A DNA stretch of 64,000 nt, taken from Peromyscus leucopus (taxonomy: Eukaryota > Chordata > Mammalia > Rodentia > Cricetidae). Below the pieces are notes generated by a model, which saw only the letters and a program-made list of their open reading frames with translations, searched no databases and was not told the origin of the DNA. Positions 38,701 through 47,124 of this stretch are shown here, one piece after another (position 1 is the first letter of the stretch; each line of letters begins with the position of its first letter). A program made the translations under genes and the position numbers. The stretch spans positions 11,355,998 to 11,419,997 of the forward strand of contig NC_051082.1 in assembly GCF_004664715.2 (NCBI RefSeq), written 5' to 3'.

Positions 38701-41609
38701 CTCTGCCTTAGGCATGGCGGCACCCTGGCCAGGTTGAGGCTTCGCTGCCTGTTACAGCCATGGCCATCCCTGTTACTTCCCACTCCCTCTGAAAGGCACT
38801 CCGATTAGGAAGTTAATTCTCGTATTGGTTATCTGTGAGTTACTAGTCAAGCAGGCCCCAGGTGGCAGCCCTGTAGCCCCACTGCGATTCACCTTCCTGC
38901 CTGGTCCTAAGTCTCAGCACGAGCTGAGGTCTTCTTTTGAAGGAAGAGGGGTGTGAGAAGGGAAGAGACTCTAAGTGTGGGTCAGAGTCTTCACAAGTGG
39001 TCTGGACTGTACTGAGCTCCGCCCACACCCCCTTTCTCTCTCCCTCTTTCCCTCAGGAGTGCTACTTTCGATGGGGTTTGGGTTTGTGGAATACAAGAAG
39101 CCAGAGCAGGCCCAGAAAGCCCTCAAGCAGCTCCAGGTAAGCCGGGGATCCTGGGCCATCTCAGTGAGACCATGGCCCAAGAAAGATTAAGGCCTTTCTC
39201 ACCCCTCCGTGGTCACTCCGACTCATTTATTCTTTTAACATGGTTCCAAACATACTCTCTCTAGTTTGCAGGCTCTTTATGGAATGTTAGCCACCCATAA
39301 GCTAGGCTCTGACTGCAGTCCCTAGACGCAGAGCTGGCGCATTAGCAGAATGACCCTGGGAAATCCCTCAGATATCCCAGGAAATACAGCACGTGGGGCA
39401 GTATACACACTCAGGCCGTCTGCCTATCAGATACTCTGTCGGACCATGACTGTGAACTAGACTCACTCCGTCCTCTGCTGGGAAAGACAGGCTTCTGACC
39501 TGAACGAACGTGCAGGAGCAGGGTCACAGGTACTCCGTGAAAATCCCGCCTCCCCCGGGGACTACTTCAGAAAACACAGAGAGGGTGAGCCGATGCCTGT
39601 CCTGGCCGATGCCTGGATGCTCAGAGCTCTAGGAGGGAGCAGCTGGGAGGTGAGGCTAGGAAGTGCAGAGGCCTGAGGCGGGAGCTCCAGGTGTGATGGG
39701 GCAGGATGGGGGGCAGCGTTCTGGGGAGGAGGTGAGGAGAGAGGTGTGGAAGGCTAGACCTTCGTATAGGCCCTTTGGAGGGCTAGCATCTGGCCCAAAG
39801 GCAGTGGGAGACTGAGGCTCTGAGTTGTTTTTTAAGACAGTTTCCTGTCTGCTGTGAGGAGCATGGATAATTCGGAAGCGACTGGGGAACCCTTGCACCC
39901 CTCACAAGACATCACCCTAGCTTGAACCAAGGTGAAAGTTAGGAGAAGGGCTGAGAAGTGTCTAGACGACAAAGTGGACTAGGGCCTGTGGCAGCCCTAG
40001 AGGGGCCTGAGCTTCGCTTAAGAAGACAGCCACAGGCCTAATACTTAGGAGGATCTCTGAGTTCCAGACCAGCCTGGTCTACATACCAGGTCATAGGCTA
40101 GCCCATGTAGTATCATATGCAGGTCATAAGCTAACTACATAGTATCCCTGTGTCAAAAAAAAAAAAAAAAAAGACAGCTTTCTGCATTGGCAATCATCGC
40201 AGGCCATGCAGGGTAGAGGACACAGCTTGGCATGTGCCTTGTGGAGTTTTGTGGGATTTGTTTGTTTGTTTTTTAGCTAGAAAGTCTACTTTGTTCCTGC
40301 ACCCCATGTCCTCGTTTAACTCACATTGAACTTTGCAAATGGTGGTCCATATTTTCTCTTTCATGTTTCTCAAGAGTTGGTAGCCGGGCATTTGTATGCA
40401 TGCCGTGTGCTGGTCTGTGCACGAGCGTGTGTGCACATCACTGTCAGGGATCGTGCGTCCAAAGCCCCACACGCTATATTTCCTGGGATAGCTGAGGGAT
40501 TTCCCAGGGTCATTCCGCTAATGCGCCAGCTTTGCAGCTGGGGACTGCAGTCAGAGCCTAGCTTGCACGTGGCTTGGGTGGGTTAGGACGTGCCATAAAG
40601 AGCCTGCAAACAAGAGTGAGCTGTCTGCATGCTGGACCTGCAGGCTCCTCTCTGAGAACGCTGCTAATGGTAGAAACGGCTTCCCTGGGCCACCGGAAGA
40701 TCAGACGTGCATTAGGAGGCTGGGTCTCTGGCCACCTGCTGCGTGTCAGCCTTTCTGTTACAGCTGTCTCCGACCTTGATCTCCACCAAACCCTCTGGGT
40801 GGCTGGAGAAGGGCAAGCATGGGTAAGCGACCGGGCCTGGTCATTTTGTGTTCGTTCTAGGGTCACGTCGTGGACGGCCATAAACTGGAAGTGCGGATCT
40901 CCGAACGAGCCACTAAGTGAGTCCTCAGGTGTCTCCTCTGTCCTTGGATGGGTGGCAGCTCTCTTTGTCTGACCTTGGTGCTGATGGTTGAATGCCTCCA
41001 CACACCCCAACTCCTCTACCATCCGGGGTTCTTCCCGACTGACGTTTCACTTGTCAGCTTTGCTACCACCTCCCTGCCCGACCGGACCAGTCAGTGTCCA
41101 TCCCCTGGGTAGTGAGCTTAGACATGCAGACACGTTCTTATAATAGAGGAGCGGGTGGGGCCGGGAGTGTAGCCTCAGGGGCAAGGTGTTAGCCCAGAAG
41201 GCACAAGGCCCCTCCCTCATGGGGTTCCTCTTCTCGTGGTCCTCCTTATGGGACAGCAGCAGTGGGCTGCATTGATCAGGGGGCCCCAGGAGTTTGGGAG
41301 AGAAGGTGACTTCCGCCCCTGTCACCCCGAAGTGGAAGATAGGCTGACTTCCTCTGCTTCCATCATGGCCCCTTCCGTAGGCCACCTGAAGTGAGGGGGA
41401 GGTGTGTTTTGTTGGGGAAGGTGGCAACAGCGGTCTAGGTATGAGCAGTTCACACCCCCCAAATAACCTGTTGTTCCTCCATCCCACCCCAGGCCGGCCT
41501 TGACATCCACTCGTAAGAAACAGGTCTCCAAGAAGCAGACGACCTCAAAGATTCTGGTGCGGAATATCCCCTTCCAGGCCAACCAGAGGGAGATCCGGGA
41601 GCTTTTCAG
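12041..41609 (+). CDS. Rbm19: Rbm19, multi-RRM nucleolar pre-rRNA processing factor (21 coding exons, 3' end off window)
   Basis: The spliced exons match RBM19 (Mrd1 in yeast), a nucleolar protein of the small-subunit pathway needed for pre-rRNA cleavage and 18S maturation. Visible domains: RRM1 about residues 2-79 (RNP2 LIVKNL, RNP1 with KFGFIGF), acidic CK2-like tract 221-250, RRM2 293-366 (RNP1 TGYVFVDL), RRM3 399-475 (RNP2 LFVRNL, RNP1 KGFAFVTF), RRM4 582-657, acidic Glu run 704-716, RRM5 721-801 (RNP2 LFIKNL, RNP1 MGFGFVEY), and the first part of RRM6 from 823 (RNP2 ILVRNI). Lysine clusters at 116-119, 493-496 and 812-819 could serve nuclear import. The ATG at 12041 is chosen because it gives the known MSRLIVKNLPNG start and has G at -3. 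All 20 complete introns are GT-AG and in frame. 843 whole codons are present; mammalian orthologues have about 950-960, so roughly 110 codons lie beyond 64000. No frameshift or stop is seen. The recognition is by homology recalled from memory. Confidence 0.97.
12634..13007 (+). repeat. LTR-like rodent repeat in intron 1
   Basis: Starts TGTGCTGGTTAACTTTGGTC and ends AGCAGACTAAAACA, with CCAAATAAGCCGTTTTCCTC before the end. This is a familiar rodent repeat whose TG...CA ends suggest an LTR. Family not assigned. Confidence 0.6.
13055..13185 (+). mobile_element. Old B1-like SINE, sense
   Basis: GGGCTGAGGCAGAGGGTGGC, TCGAGGCCAGCCTGGGTTAC and a CATA/AAATA tail. It lacks the standard head. Confidence 0.6.
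13221..13414. mobile_element. URR1-type hAT element with 8-bp target duplication
   Basis: Left end CAGTGGTTCTCAACCT and right end AAGTTGAGAACCGATG form imperfect inverted repeats. Flanks CCCTAGAC (13213-13220) and CCCTAGAG (13415-13422) match at seven of eight bases, as hAT insertion predicts. Confidence 0.88.
14040..14213 (-). mobile_element. B1 SINE, antisense, with 36-base poly-T
   Basis: Poly-T, GAGACAGGGTCTGG, TGTAGACCAGGGTGGCCTGA, AGTGCTAGGATTAAAGG. Confidence 0.85.
14225..14383 (-). mobile_element. B1 SINE, antisense
   Basis: TTTGAGACAGGGTTTTGCTG, GGCCTTGAACTCACAGAGAT, GTGCCGCCACCGCCC. A partial sense B1 follows at 14427-14510. Confidence 0.85.
14947..15129 (+). CDS. Rbm19: Rbm19 coding exon 2 (residues 13-73)
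   Basis: This 61-codon exon begins MKEERFRQLF and holds the core of RRM1 with the RNP1 motif KFGFIGF. The acceptor is CTCTAG and the donor GTGAGT, both phase 0. The exon happens to start with an ATG. Residue 51 reads Leu (FKLEEEAQ), where I recall Ser in mouse and human. Confidence 0.96.
16050..16169 (+). CDS. Rbm19: Rbm19 coding exon 3 (residues 74-113)
   Basis: Forty codons that complete RRM1 (VEFCKSFGDP) and enter a basic, proline-rich linker. The acceptor is ATGCAG. The exon ends in AAAAAA with donor GTACGT, phase 0. The run of A makes the end look ambiguous, but only this cut keeps the frame into exon 4. Confidence 0.95.
16345..16383 (+). CDS. Rbm19: Rbm19 coding exon 4 (residues 114-126, 39 bp)
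   Basis: A very short exon of 13 codons, DDKKKKVPSDLAK, placed between introns of only 175 and 130 bp. Acceptor TTCCAG, donor GTGAAT, phase 0 on both sides. The lysine cluster is a possible nuclear import signal. Confidence 0.93.
16514..16712 (+). CDS. Rbm19: Rbm19 coding exon 5 (residues 127-192 plus one base)
   Basis: Linker between RRM1 and RRM2, starting LKEDAEFQEF. It contains the conserved SDYLNFDS stretch and ends in a Ser/Glu-rich acidic segment with CK2-type sites. Acceptor CCACAG, donor GTGAGT, phase 1. Confidence 0.95.
16713..18293 (+). other. Rbm19: Rbm19 intron 5 with a B3 SINE
   Basis: A sense B3-type SINE occupies 17856-18052 (GGGGAGATTGGCTCAGCAAT to TGTAACTAAATCT). A G-run lies at 17415-17427. 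The remainder is unique. Confidence 0.7.
18294..18550 (+). CDS. Rbm19: Rbm19 coding exon 6 (residues 193-278)
   Basis: The longest exon in the window (257 bp). It holds the conserved KELSDMDYLKSKMVRAE segment followed by the long acidic tract at residues 221-250 (alternating S, E, D; likely CK2 targets) and a variable Gly/Ser/Pro region. Acceptor CCCCAG, donor GTGTGT, phase 0. Confidence 0.95.
19894..19974 (+). CDS. Rbm19: Rbm19 coding exon 7 (residues 279-305)
   Basis: Twenty-seven codons opening RRM2 (YTVKLRGAPFNVTE; RNP2 VKLRGA). Acceptor CACTCAG, donor GTGTGT, phase 0 on both sides, so skipping would keep frame but destroy RRM2. Confidence 0.95.
20150..20450. repeat. (CA)n and ID/B3-like SINE pieces in intron 7
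   Basis: CA run 20154-20196. 20228-20300 reads GGGCTGGAGGGAGAGCTCAG with TCAGTTCGAACCCCAGG, a tRNA-derived SINE head. 20385-20440 looks like a reversed ID head (CACTCGGCCGCTGAGCTATG). Confidence 0.6.
20579..20657 (+). CDS. Rbm19: Rbm19 coding exon 8 (residues 306-331 plus one base)
   Basis: Encodes KNVTEFLAPLKPVAIRIVRN, helix 1 and strand 2 of RRM2, up to the T before the RNP1 motif. Acceptor TTCCAG, donor GTAAGG, phase 1. Confidence 0.95.
22331..22402 (+). CDS. Rbm19: Rbm19 coding exon 9 (residues 332-355 plus one base)
   Basis: Carries the RNP1 motif of RRM2 (GYVFVDL) and its second helix (DDVKKALKCNREYM). Acceptor TCTCAG, donor GTAAGG, phase 1 to phase 1, 72 bp. Confidence 0.95.
23196..23396 (+). 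CDS. Rbm19: Rbm19 coding exon 10 (residues 356-422 plus one base)
   Basis: Ends RRM2 (GGRYIEVFREK), then an acidic linker (GEHEEEEDLADS), then the first half of RRM3 with RNP2 LFVRNL and helix 1 (SSEEDLEKLFSAYG). Acceptor ATGCAG, donor GTGGGT, phase 1 to phase 1. Confidence 0.95.
23605..23877 (-). mobile_element. Two adjacent B1 SINEs, antisense, in intron 10
   Basis: The older copy is at 23605-23727 (TAGCCCAGGCTGGCCTTGAA) and the better preserved one at 23733-23877 (AAGACAGGATTTCTCTATGT to CACCACCACCCGGC). Confidence 0.85.
24208..24345 (+). mobile_element. B1 SINE, sense
   Basis: CTTTAATCCCAGCACTCAGG, TCGAGGCCAGCCTGGTCTAC, GACCTTGTCTCAAGGGG. Confidence 0.88.
24625..24702 (-). mobile_element. 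ID-type SINE, antisense
   Basis: GGGCTGGACCCAGGGCCTTG and CAAGCACTTGGTCACTGAGC are the reversed ID head with its B- and A-box regions. Confidence 0.65.
25550..25680 (+). CDS. Rbm19: Rbm19 coding exon 11 (residues 423-466)
   Basis: Second half of RRM3: PLSELHYPIDSLTKKPKGFA with the RNP1 motif KGFAFVTF and helix 2 (PEHAVKAYAEVDG). Acceptor CTCCAG, donor GTAAGT, phase 0. Confidence 0.96.
25803..25850. repeat. 24-bp tandem duplication in intron 11
   Basis: TGGTTTATAGATGTCATTGT occurs at 25803 and again at 25827; two copies, nearly identical. Confidence 0.85.
25980..26345 (+). mobile_element. B3 SINE split by a B1 insertion
   Basis: B3 head at 25985-26010 (GAAAGATGGCTCAGCAGG), B1 body from about 26019 to 26140, then the B3 resumes at TGCTCTTCCAGAGGACCAAA and ends with AAATAAAGTTAC. 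ACTTCCTG before and ACATTTCCTG after the B1 suggest its target duplication. Confidence 0.75.
26708..26826 (+). CDS. Rbm19: Rbm19 coding exon 12 (residues 467-505 plus two bases)
   Basis: Last strand of RRM3 (GRMLHVLPSTIKKEAS) and a basic linker with KKKK. Acceptor CTCCAG. The donor that matches the orthologous protein is CAG|GTCCTA, phase 2, a poor match to consensus. Six bases further on, a second weak GT (TA|GTCAGA) would also keep frame and add two residues. See findings. Confidence 0.9.
26827..27178 (+). other. Rbm19: Rbm19 intron 12 with a weak donor and immediate in-frame stop
   Basis: Starts GTCCTA. If read through, the frame gives R, S and then TAG at 26831-26833. Length 352. No poly(A) signal AATAAA was seen in it. 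Confidence 0.8.
27179..27275 (+). CDS. Rbm19: Rbm19 coding exon 13 (residues 506-538)
   Basis: Encodes the strongly conserved inter-RRM segment SHNWNTLFMGPNAVADAIAQ and onward to SQVFDH, a region with no named fold that is highly conserved in this family. Acceptor CCTCAG, donor GTGAGT, phase 0. Confidence 0.96.
28170..28280 (+). CDS. Rbm19: Rbm19 coding exon 14 (residues 539-575)
   Basis: Thirty-seven codons, ETKGSVAVRVALGETQLVQE to DSFSQ, a predicted helical linker before RRM4. Acceptor CCACAG, donor GTGAGT, phase 0 both sides. Confidence 0.96.
28871..29071 (+). CDS. Rbm19: Rbm19 coding exon 15 (residues 576-642)
   Basis: Most of RRM4: RNP2 VILAKNL, helix 1, and the RNP1 position GGITAIVEF, which lacks the usual aromatic residues. 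Acceptor ACTCAG, donor GTATGG, phase 0 both sides. Confidence 0.96.
29199..29229. repeat. 11-bp unit repeated three times in intron 15
   Basis: GCCGGCCATGA is repeated at 29199-29229. A short tandem repeat, probably by slippage. Confidence 0.8.
29540..29747 (-). mobile_element. B1 SINE, antisense, followed by (CA)n
   Basis: CAAGACAGGGTTTCTCTGTG, TGTAGACCAGGCTGGTCTCA, GTGCTGGGATTATGG, then about 26 CA units at 29696-29747. Confidence 0.9.
30151..30271 (+). CDS. Rbm19: Rbm19 coding exon 16 (residues 643-682 plus one base)
   Basis: Ends RRM4 (FHHVPLYLEWAPVGVFG) and enters a lysine- then glutamate-rich linker (AEKAEAEPET). Acceptor CTGCAG, donor GTAAGA, phase 1. The following intron is 6.2 kb. 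Confidence 0.95.
30895..31045 (-). mobile_element. Old B1-like SINE, antisense
   Basis: CGAGGATGATCTTGAGCCTC, GAGTGTCGGGACTACAGG and GTGTGGGCCACCACACC keep the reversed B1 order, with much divergence. Confidence 0.6.
31943..32175. repeat. 59-bp minisatellite, about four copies, intron 16
   Basis: CGTGAGTGG recurs at 31984, 32043, 32102 and 32161, an exact 59-base period. The first two full units differ by one base, the third by two more. The partial leading unit is diverged. Confidence 0.95.
33060..33165. promoter_or_regulatory. Candidate intronic element with three GATA-type motifs
   Basis: TTATCT (33070-33075), AGATAA (33101-33106) and TGATAA (33149-33154) lie within 85 bases of unique DNA in intron 16. 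Function is inferred only. Confidence 0.3.
36453..36622 (+). CDS. Rbm19: Rbm19 coding exon 17 (residues 683-739)
   Basis: Acidic linker with an almost pure Glu run at residues 704-716, then the start of RRM5 (CTLFIKNLNFSTTEETLKE). The acceptor GGCCAG has a poor pyrimidine tract, but the frame fit is exact. Donor GTGAGT, phase 0. GA-rich codon repeats make the Glu run prone to length variation. Confidence 0.95.
36804..36864 (+). CDS. Rbm19: Rbm19 coding exon 18 (residues 740-759 plus one base)
   Basis: Encodes VFSKVGAVKSCTVSKKKNKA of RRM5. Acceptor TTGCAG, donor GTATTT, phase 1. 61 bp. Confidence 0.95.
36865..39056 (+). other. Rbm19: Rbm19 intron 18 with an old B1 and a 63-bp duplication
   Basis: An antisense old B1 lies at 38096-38208 (GAGGCAGGGTCTCTCCGTG, GTTGGGATTACAGGCGTG). 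CCGTGGTCAGCCT occurs at 38531 and 38594, two imperfect copies of a 63-bp unit. The rest is unique. Confidence 0.75.
39057..39136 (+). CDS. Rbm19: Rbm19 coding exon 19 (residues 760-786)
   Basis: RRM5 RNP1 MGFGFVEY and helix 2 (KPEQAQKALKQLQ). Acceptor CCTCAG after a long pyrimidine tract, donor GTAAGC, phase 0. Confidence 0.96.
40025..40178 (+). mobile_element. Degenerate B1 SINE, sense, intron 19
   Basis: CAGACCAGCCTGGTCTACAT with an internal duplication of CAGGTCATA-like text (about 40087 and 40121) and a poly-A tail at 40156-40172. Confidence 0.7.
40861..40916 (+). CDS. Rbm19: Rbm19 coding exon 20 (residues 787-804 plus two bases)
   Basis: Last part of RRM5, GHVVDGHKLEVRISERAT. Acceptor TTCTAG, donor GTGAGT, phase 2. 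56 bp. Confidence 0.95.
41493..41609 (+). CDS. Rbm19: Rbm19 coding exon 21 (residues 805-843 plus two bases), last exon in window
   Basis: Basic linker (RKKQVSKKQ) and the first half of RRM6: RNP2 ILVRNI and helix 1 (ANQREIRELF). Acceptor CCCCAG, donor GTGGGT, phase 2. The rest of RRM6, with its RNP1, must be joined from an exon beyond 64000. Confidence 0.95.
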
Positions 41610-42217
41610 GTGGGTCCACGCGCTGGGCTGTGGGCACAGCGCCCCCCGGAGGCTGGGAGGCCGCCCAGGGCCTGACGGTGCTGGGGTAGCACAGTGGGGC
41701 TTTCCAAACTGCCCTGGACGCTTGAGTACCCTGGCCTCCTCTCTCAGAGGCAAGAGGGTGACCAGGTGTGTGCCCGCACCCCAGGGCTGTCACCAGACGT
41801 CAGGAGGGACAGCAGTGGCTGCAGCCTGTGGTTCCTCTGTGGGATTTACTAACGTCCCAGAGAGTCAGTGCCTTCAGAGAGGGCCGGGAGCTGATGTCCT
41901 GACGGAAGAAAACGCTTGATCTCGGTTGCCCTCTGGCAAAAGCCATTTGGGGAAGACGTTGGATGTCCGACACACAGAACACAGACCATGGTCTCTGTTA
42001 GCATAGGAGGCCGACTTGGGGGCCAGGCAGGTGGTGAGACTTGGAGACAGACTGTCTGGGACAGAGGGGAAGCTGCAGGGCTCTTCTCTCCCGGCCATGA
42101 CGCCAGGCAGGAACCTAGATTTAGTCAGGCCCATTCTGCTCATGGTCTGGAAGATTTTAGAGGTCTTTTCAAGTTTGAATCCCTTCTCCTCCTCCCCCCC
42201 CGCCCCCCCGCCCCGAA

Positions 42218-42420
42218 CTTTTTTGTTTTATGTCTGTGAGTCGCTTTCCCTTGTGAACCATGTACACGCAGTGTTTTCAGAGGTCAAAGGACATCAGATC
42301 CCCCAAAACTGGAGTTACAGGTGGTTGTGAGCTGCCGTGTGTGGGGGCACTAGAAAAGAACACAGATCCTCTGGAAGAGCAATAGTGCTCTCAACCACTG
42401 AGTCATCTCCCTGACCCCCC
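42218..42420 (-). mobile_element. B3/B2-type SINE, antisense
   Basis: AGGTGGTTGTGAGCTGCCG, TCCTCTGGAAGAGCAATAGT, CAACCACTGAGTCATCTCC are the reversed SINE head. Confidence 0.8.
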
Positions 42421-44424
42421 CCCCCATCAGCCTGAATTCTCACAGGGGATCCCCGGAGGACCGATTGGGAAGTTGCTTAGATGGTCCTGCACTGAACCCC
42501 AAGTTGAAGGAGACGTTTCTGTGATCCCATAAGAAGGGGGTGCTGTGTGTCTTCAGAACATCAGTGGGACAAGTTCACCCCTCCATGCAGATTGCCGAGG
42601 CTCAACTAGGGTCTTAGGGTGCTTATGGGCCTTAAGTCCCCGTCTCATCTGCCCCGTCAGTGGCACGCAGCCCCTGCTTGTCACTTTCTCAGGTGATGTG
42701 TCTGTAGAGTGACCCGCCAGCGTCTCGCGAGTAAGGCACAGTGGCTGCAGGCGGAGCGCCAAGTTGGAGAGGGATTTGTCTTTGGGAGGCTTGCGTCTTT
42801 ACTCTTGCTGTGAGGTTAAGAGAGAGGGATGCTGTTTGGGGACCCGGCTTCAAAACCCCTCCCCTGTCTCCGCGTTCTCCACCGTCTCCCCCGGGTGGGG
42901 GCGTTCACAGCCGCGGTCAGGTCAGCGTACCTTCCCTCTAATGTCGGAGCTGGGGTGCCTGGTGAGACGGGTCACAGCTGGGGGCGAGGGGGCGGTTTTC
43001 CTGACCCCTCATTCCGAGCGTCAGCCAAAAGGGGAGGGAGAGCATTGGCTCGGTGCTTGCCTGCCGTGACTCCGCTTCTAAAGAGTCCAGTCTCACGGCC
43101 GCCACATCTAAAGGAGTGCCTAAGGATGGTGCGTGGTGAAGGGAACACATCCCTCGGTGATGACAGCATCACTTGCTCCCACAGTGTATTGGGGATGACA
43201 TTTATCCAGGGAAACAAAAGACGGCAAGGCAGGGGAAGAGCTTTGTTTGATCTGTGCATTATACGTCTGTTTAGTAGACAGGGAATTAGTGTCTGCCGGA
43301 TGTACTTACATGTGGCGTCTCTTCCTCTCCGCCATTGTTCTGTCTGAGCAGTCATAAACCCTGAAGCTGGAACCCTCCTCCTCCAGGACAGGCCCTGCCC
43401 TGCTTTTGTTAGCCTCCCAGCAGACTGAGATCTGAGACCCATCGCAGTGGTGGACAGTAGGGGTCACTGTGAGCCTTCCCTGGGATGTGAGGCTTGCGCT
43501 TCAGGCCTGAGTCTAGACAAAGCCGCTGGCCAGCCAGAGGTCACTAACTGACGGAAGGCTTCGGGATTGACCTACTGTGTCGAGCAGGATTTGGGGGGCT
43601 TTTCCTGATAGGTGTGATCAAACTCACAACCCACATTCCAGGTATGTACCTGTGTGCTGGGCCCTGTGCCGGGTGCCTGCCATGCTGGATCTGCTTGGCG
43701 CTTGCAGCCCTGGACATGGGAGGGCTTCTGCTATGCCCAAAGGAAACTCAAGACACAGTCTACCCAAGGTCGCACATCTGGGCTAGCATATGACTTCCAG
43801 GGCCCTGGCCCAGAACTTGGTTTGTTTGAATCTGTTGTCCTCCCAGGTCTAGGAGGATTTGTTGTCGTGGTGGGGATACTGTGTGGCGAATATGTGATTA
43901 TATGAGGCACCGTGCTAGATGCCAGGGAACGCAGCGGTATCTGGAGGGTTCTGAGTCTCCTCTCTCCTGCCAGGGCCTGCAGAGGGCCAGGGCAGAGGCA
44001 TGTGAGAACACAGGGCCAGTGTGGCAGGTCTTAGCATCATCTGCTGGGGCAGGACAGCATTTACTGGCCCCTATCTGGAGGCCCCACTGTCCCCTGGACT
44101 CCATCAGTTCCCGCAGTACCTGGGCAGGAGGCACTGTGGGGCCCCATGCCTGTGGGAACCCCACCAGGAGTGATTTAAGAGTCATCTTCAGACTGAGCCA
44201 TTAGTGGTGCCTCTCTGGTGTGCACGCTCTTGGCCTCGGTGTCTCGTCATACAATAACTGTGTGTGCCAATACTGGTGGTGTGCATATAGTAACTGTGCC
44301 GTGTCGTAACATGTAACGATTGTCACCGTAGAGGGCACCAGGCACTGGGGCTGAACACTTCAAGTTACCAACATCCCCTGCTGCTACAGTCTGCGGTCGT
44401 TAGAAGAGCATCCGTTTTCCAGGG

Positions 44425-44815
44425 ACAAACTGCTCCCAAGCCCAGATCTAAGCCACACACTGGTCAAATAACCACACAGAGATTTATTATTAATTATAAA
44501 TGTTCAGCCAGTAGCTCAGGCTTATTACTAGCTAACTCTTATATTTAAAGTAACCCATATTTTTTAATCTTTGCTCTGCCACCTGGCTCGATTCCTTTTC
44601 TCAATACAAAAAGTTCATCTGCTTCCTCTGCATCTCCTCACGACTCCCGAGACTCCTCTTCTTCTTCTTCATGCTCTCTTTTTGTCTGCCAGTACCGCCT
44701 AACCTCTACCTGTCCAGCAGTAGGCCAGTCAGCTTCTTTATTAGCCCAGTCACAGTGACATATATTCACACAGCGTAAAGGCATATTCACACACCACTGC
44801 CCCCTGGCCAAAGAC
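44425..44815 (-). mobile_element. LTR-type rodent repeat, antisense
   Basis: AGAGATTTATTATTAATTAT, GCTCAGGCTTATTACTAGCT and TCACAGTGACATATATTCAC are phrases of a repeat common in rodents, with AATAAA-like text in reverse near its start. Family not assigned; no viral gene is visible. Confidence 0.55.
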
Positions 44816-46662
44816 TGGGCTTCCCAGTGGTTCCTTTTCTCCTCCTGAGTGACTGCAGTGCCCTTGAGGCCTCAGCTCTCCTCACTTTAGGATGGAGATG
44901 GAGAGCATGCCCAGTAGAGCTACAGACCTGAGAGAGGAGCCAGAGGCTCCCCTTGGGTCACTGTGGATTTCACAAGGCCATGGCCTGAAGCTTGGGAAGA
45001 CCAGTGTCGTGGGTCCGAGGTGGTGACAGGCAGGGAGAATGTGCAGCCACAGCCTCTAAGGGGCCTCCACACTGCCCAGAAGTTTCCATCCTCTTCTCTG
45101 AAGTGTGGAAACAAAGCTGTCCGTTTCCTGCCCATGTCTGCTTCCTGCACTTCCGCTCTCTGCCCCTCGCACACAGGTCCTTTACTTTGCCTCCCTAGCC
45201 GTGGGGCACAGGTGGCCATCCATGTGAGGACAGACTTAACTTCTTAAGCTGAGAGGTGTTCCCTGGAGCTGAAGCCAGGCCTGCACGCTGTCTGCTTCCC
45301 TCCTGAAAGGACCAGGTGTCTTCAAAGACAGCACGCTGACGCTACAGACTGGGTAGCTAACGGGACATCTTATAGACAGGGAACCCAAGCCTGGAGAGCC
45401 TGAGGGCCCCCCTAGTCACCAGCCAGTCACTGTAGAACTGTAGAAACTGTTGTTTCTCCCGCCTCCTTCCAGCCTGCCCGCCAGCTCCCCTTTGACCTCT
45501 GCGGTTACCTCTTTATTGAACAAAACCCTCCAGACTGTAAGGTCAGGTGCCCCTGGAGTCACACACTATGCATGGGAGCCTGGTGCCCAGCGGGCACTCA
45601 GAAGACGCTCAGCGTATGTAGACCTACTGTGCAGAACCTTACTCTAGAATGCTGATGAAATCGAAGCTTGGGAGGCACAGAGTGGGTTAGCGGGTTGCCT
45701 AGGTCATACAGCTCCGTGGTGGTGCGGTGAGCCCACCATCCTGGAACCGCCCCTGAAGGGCAGGGATGTCCGCCAGATTGGCCAGGCTCTGGCTCCAGGT
45801 AGAACACAGCTTTTTTTCCCCCTGCTATTTCCTCCTCAGAGGTGTGAGCCACCTGCTAGGGTGTGAATGGGCAATTCACAACAGGTGTCCGGAGCCCTTA
45901 ATTACACGCCTGGGTCTCCTGTGCCCTGCACACCTGTTGTGCTCACTCTGTGGACAGTGCAGTCCGTCCCTGTCGGCTCATTTCTTCTCACAGTCACCGT
46001 GACAGTGGAGGGAAGGCTGAGGGCAGCCGATGGCCTCCCTCCCCTGCCCAGGCCTGGGAGCTCTGCTGCACTCGTTCCTGGTCCCGGCAGTATTTTCTAG
46101 AAGCTTCAAGCTCTTTGAGCTGCTCTGCACAGAGTGGGTAGGGTGAGGGGAGGGGACTTCAGGTTTCCCTGGCTCTGGAAAGATGCCACACCCTGGACCA
46201 GTAGTGTCCCCACCTCACTGCTGGACCCACCTGTGCCCATCTGCACCTCATAGTGTCTGGTCCTTGGGACACAGGCCCCACGCCGGCTCCCTCTCTGTCT
46301 TGGATGATGTCTGCAGAGATCCAGTATCAGAATAAGATTGCAGGTTCTGGGCGGACAGGCATTTGGTCCAATGACCGTGCTGGAGGTTGACAGACGTGAC
46401 CAGATACAGAGGTGTATGTAGATCACAAACTTAAGTGCACATCCACACCCTATGACCCCCACATAGTTCCTGGTGCTGCCACCACCCAGCGAGAGTGGCC
46501 TCTCCACTGACTTCTGTCCTGTGCGGACATGGCGTGTGAGGTACCACTTCCCACCCCTGGACTTCCACGATTGTCTGTGGGAGTGTGTCCATGCTGCCGT
46601 AAGGTGCGTCCGTGCTAGGTCAGTGAGCCATTGCTGGCTTGTTAATGCTGTGTCCTAGTCTG

Positions 46663-46885
46663 TCAGGGGCAGTGCTGCAGTGCGTCTCACTGCAGGACAG
46701 CACCATGTGCACGGGACGGTGCTGCGGTGCATCTCACTGCAGGACAGCGCCGTGTGCATGGGACAGTGATGCAGTGCGTCTCACTGTAGGACAGCACCGT
46801 GTGCATGGGACGGTGCTGCAGTGTGTCTCACTGCAGGACAGCGCCGTGTGCACAGGTCGGTGCTGCGGTGCGTCTCACTGGAGCA
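46663..46885. repeat. 47-bp minisatellite, about 4.7 copies
   Basis: TCTCACTG recurs at 46685, 46732, 46779, 46826 and 46873, an exact 47-base period. Units share GTGCTGC and GGACAGC and carry CpG sites. Confidence 0.95.
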
Positions 46886-47124
46886 GTGTGGCCTTTTGCA
46901 GGTCCTGGCTGATATGCATACTGCTTGTGGGGCACACGCCTGCTGGCTCTCTAAATGCCACCACTGAGCAGGCTCCCGAGTAGCTCTGTCCCAGGTGCAC
47001 TCAGCACCAGTGTACGAGTACTCACGCCCCCCACACGTACCCCACATCTGGCCAGCGTACCCATGACTTGCCCACATTTGTGAGACTGTGCCTCAGTTCC
47101 CTATGATTTTCTATTATACTTGTC

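Noticed and set aside
46639..46983. Cysteine-rich repeat peptide over the 47-bp minisatellite
   Set aside because: The 47-base period is not a multiple of three, so the frame shifts at each unit and no real repeat protein is encoded.
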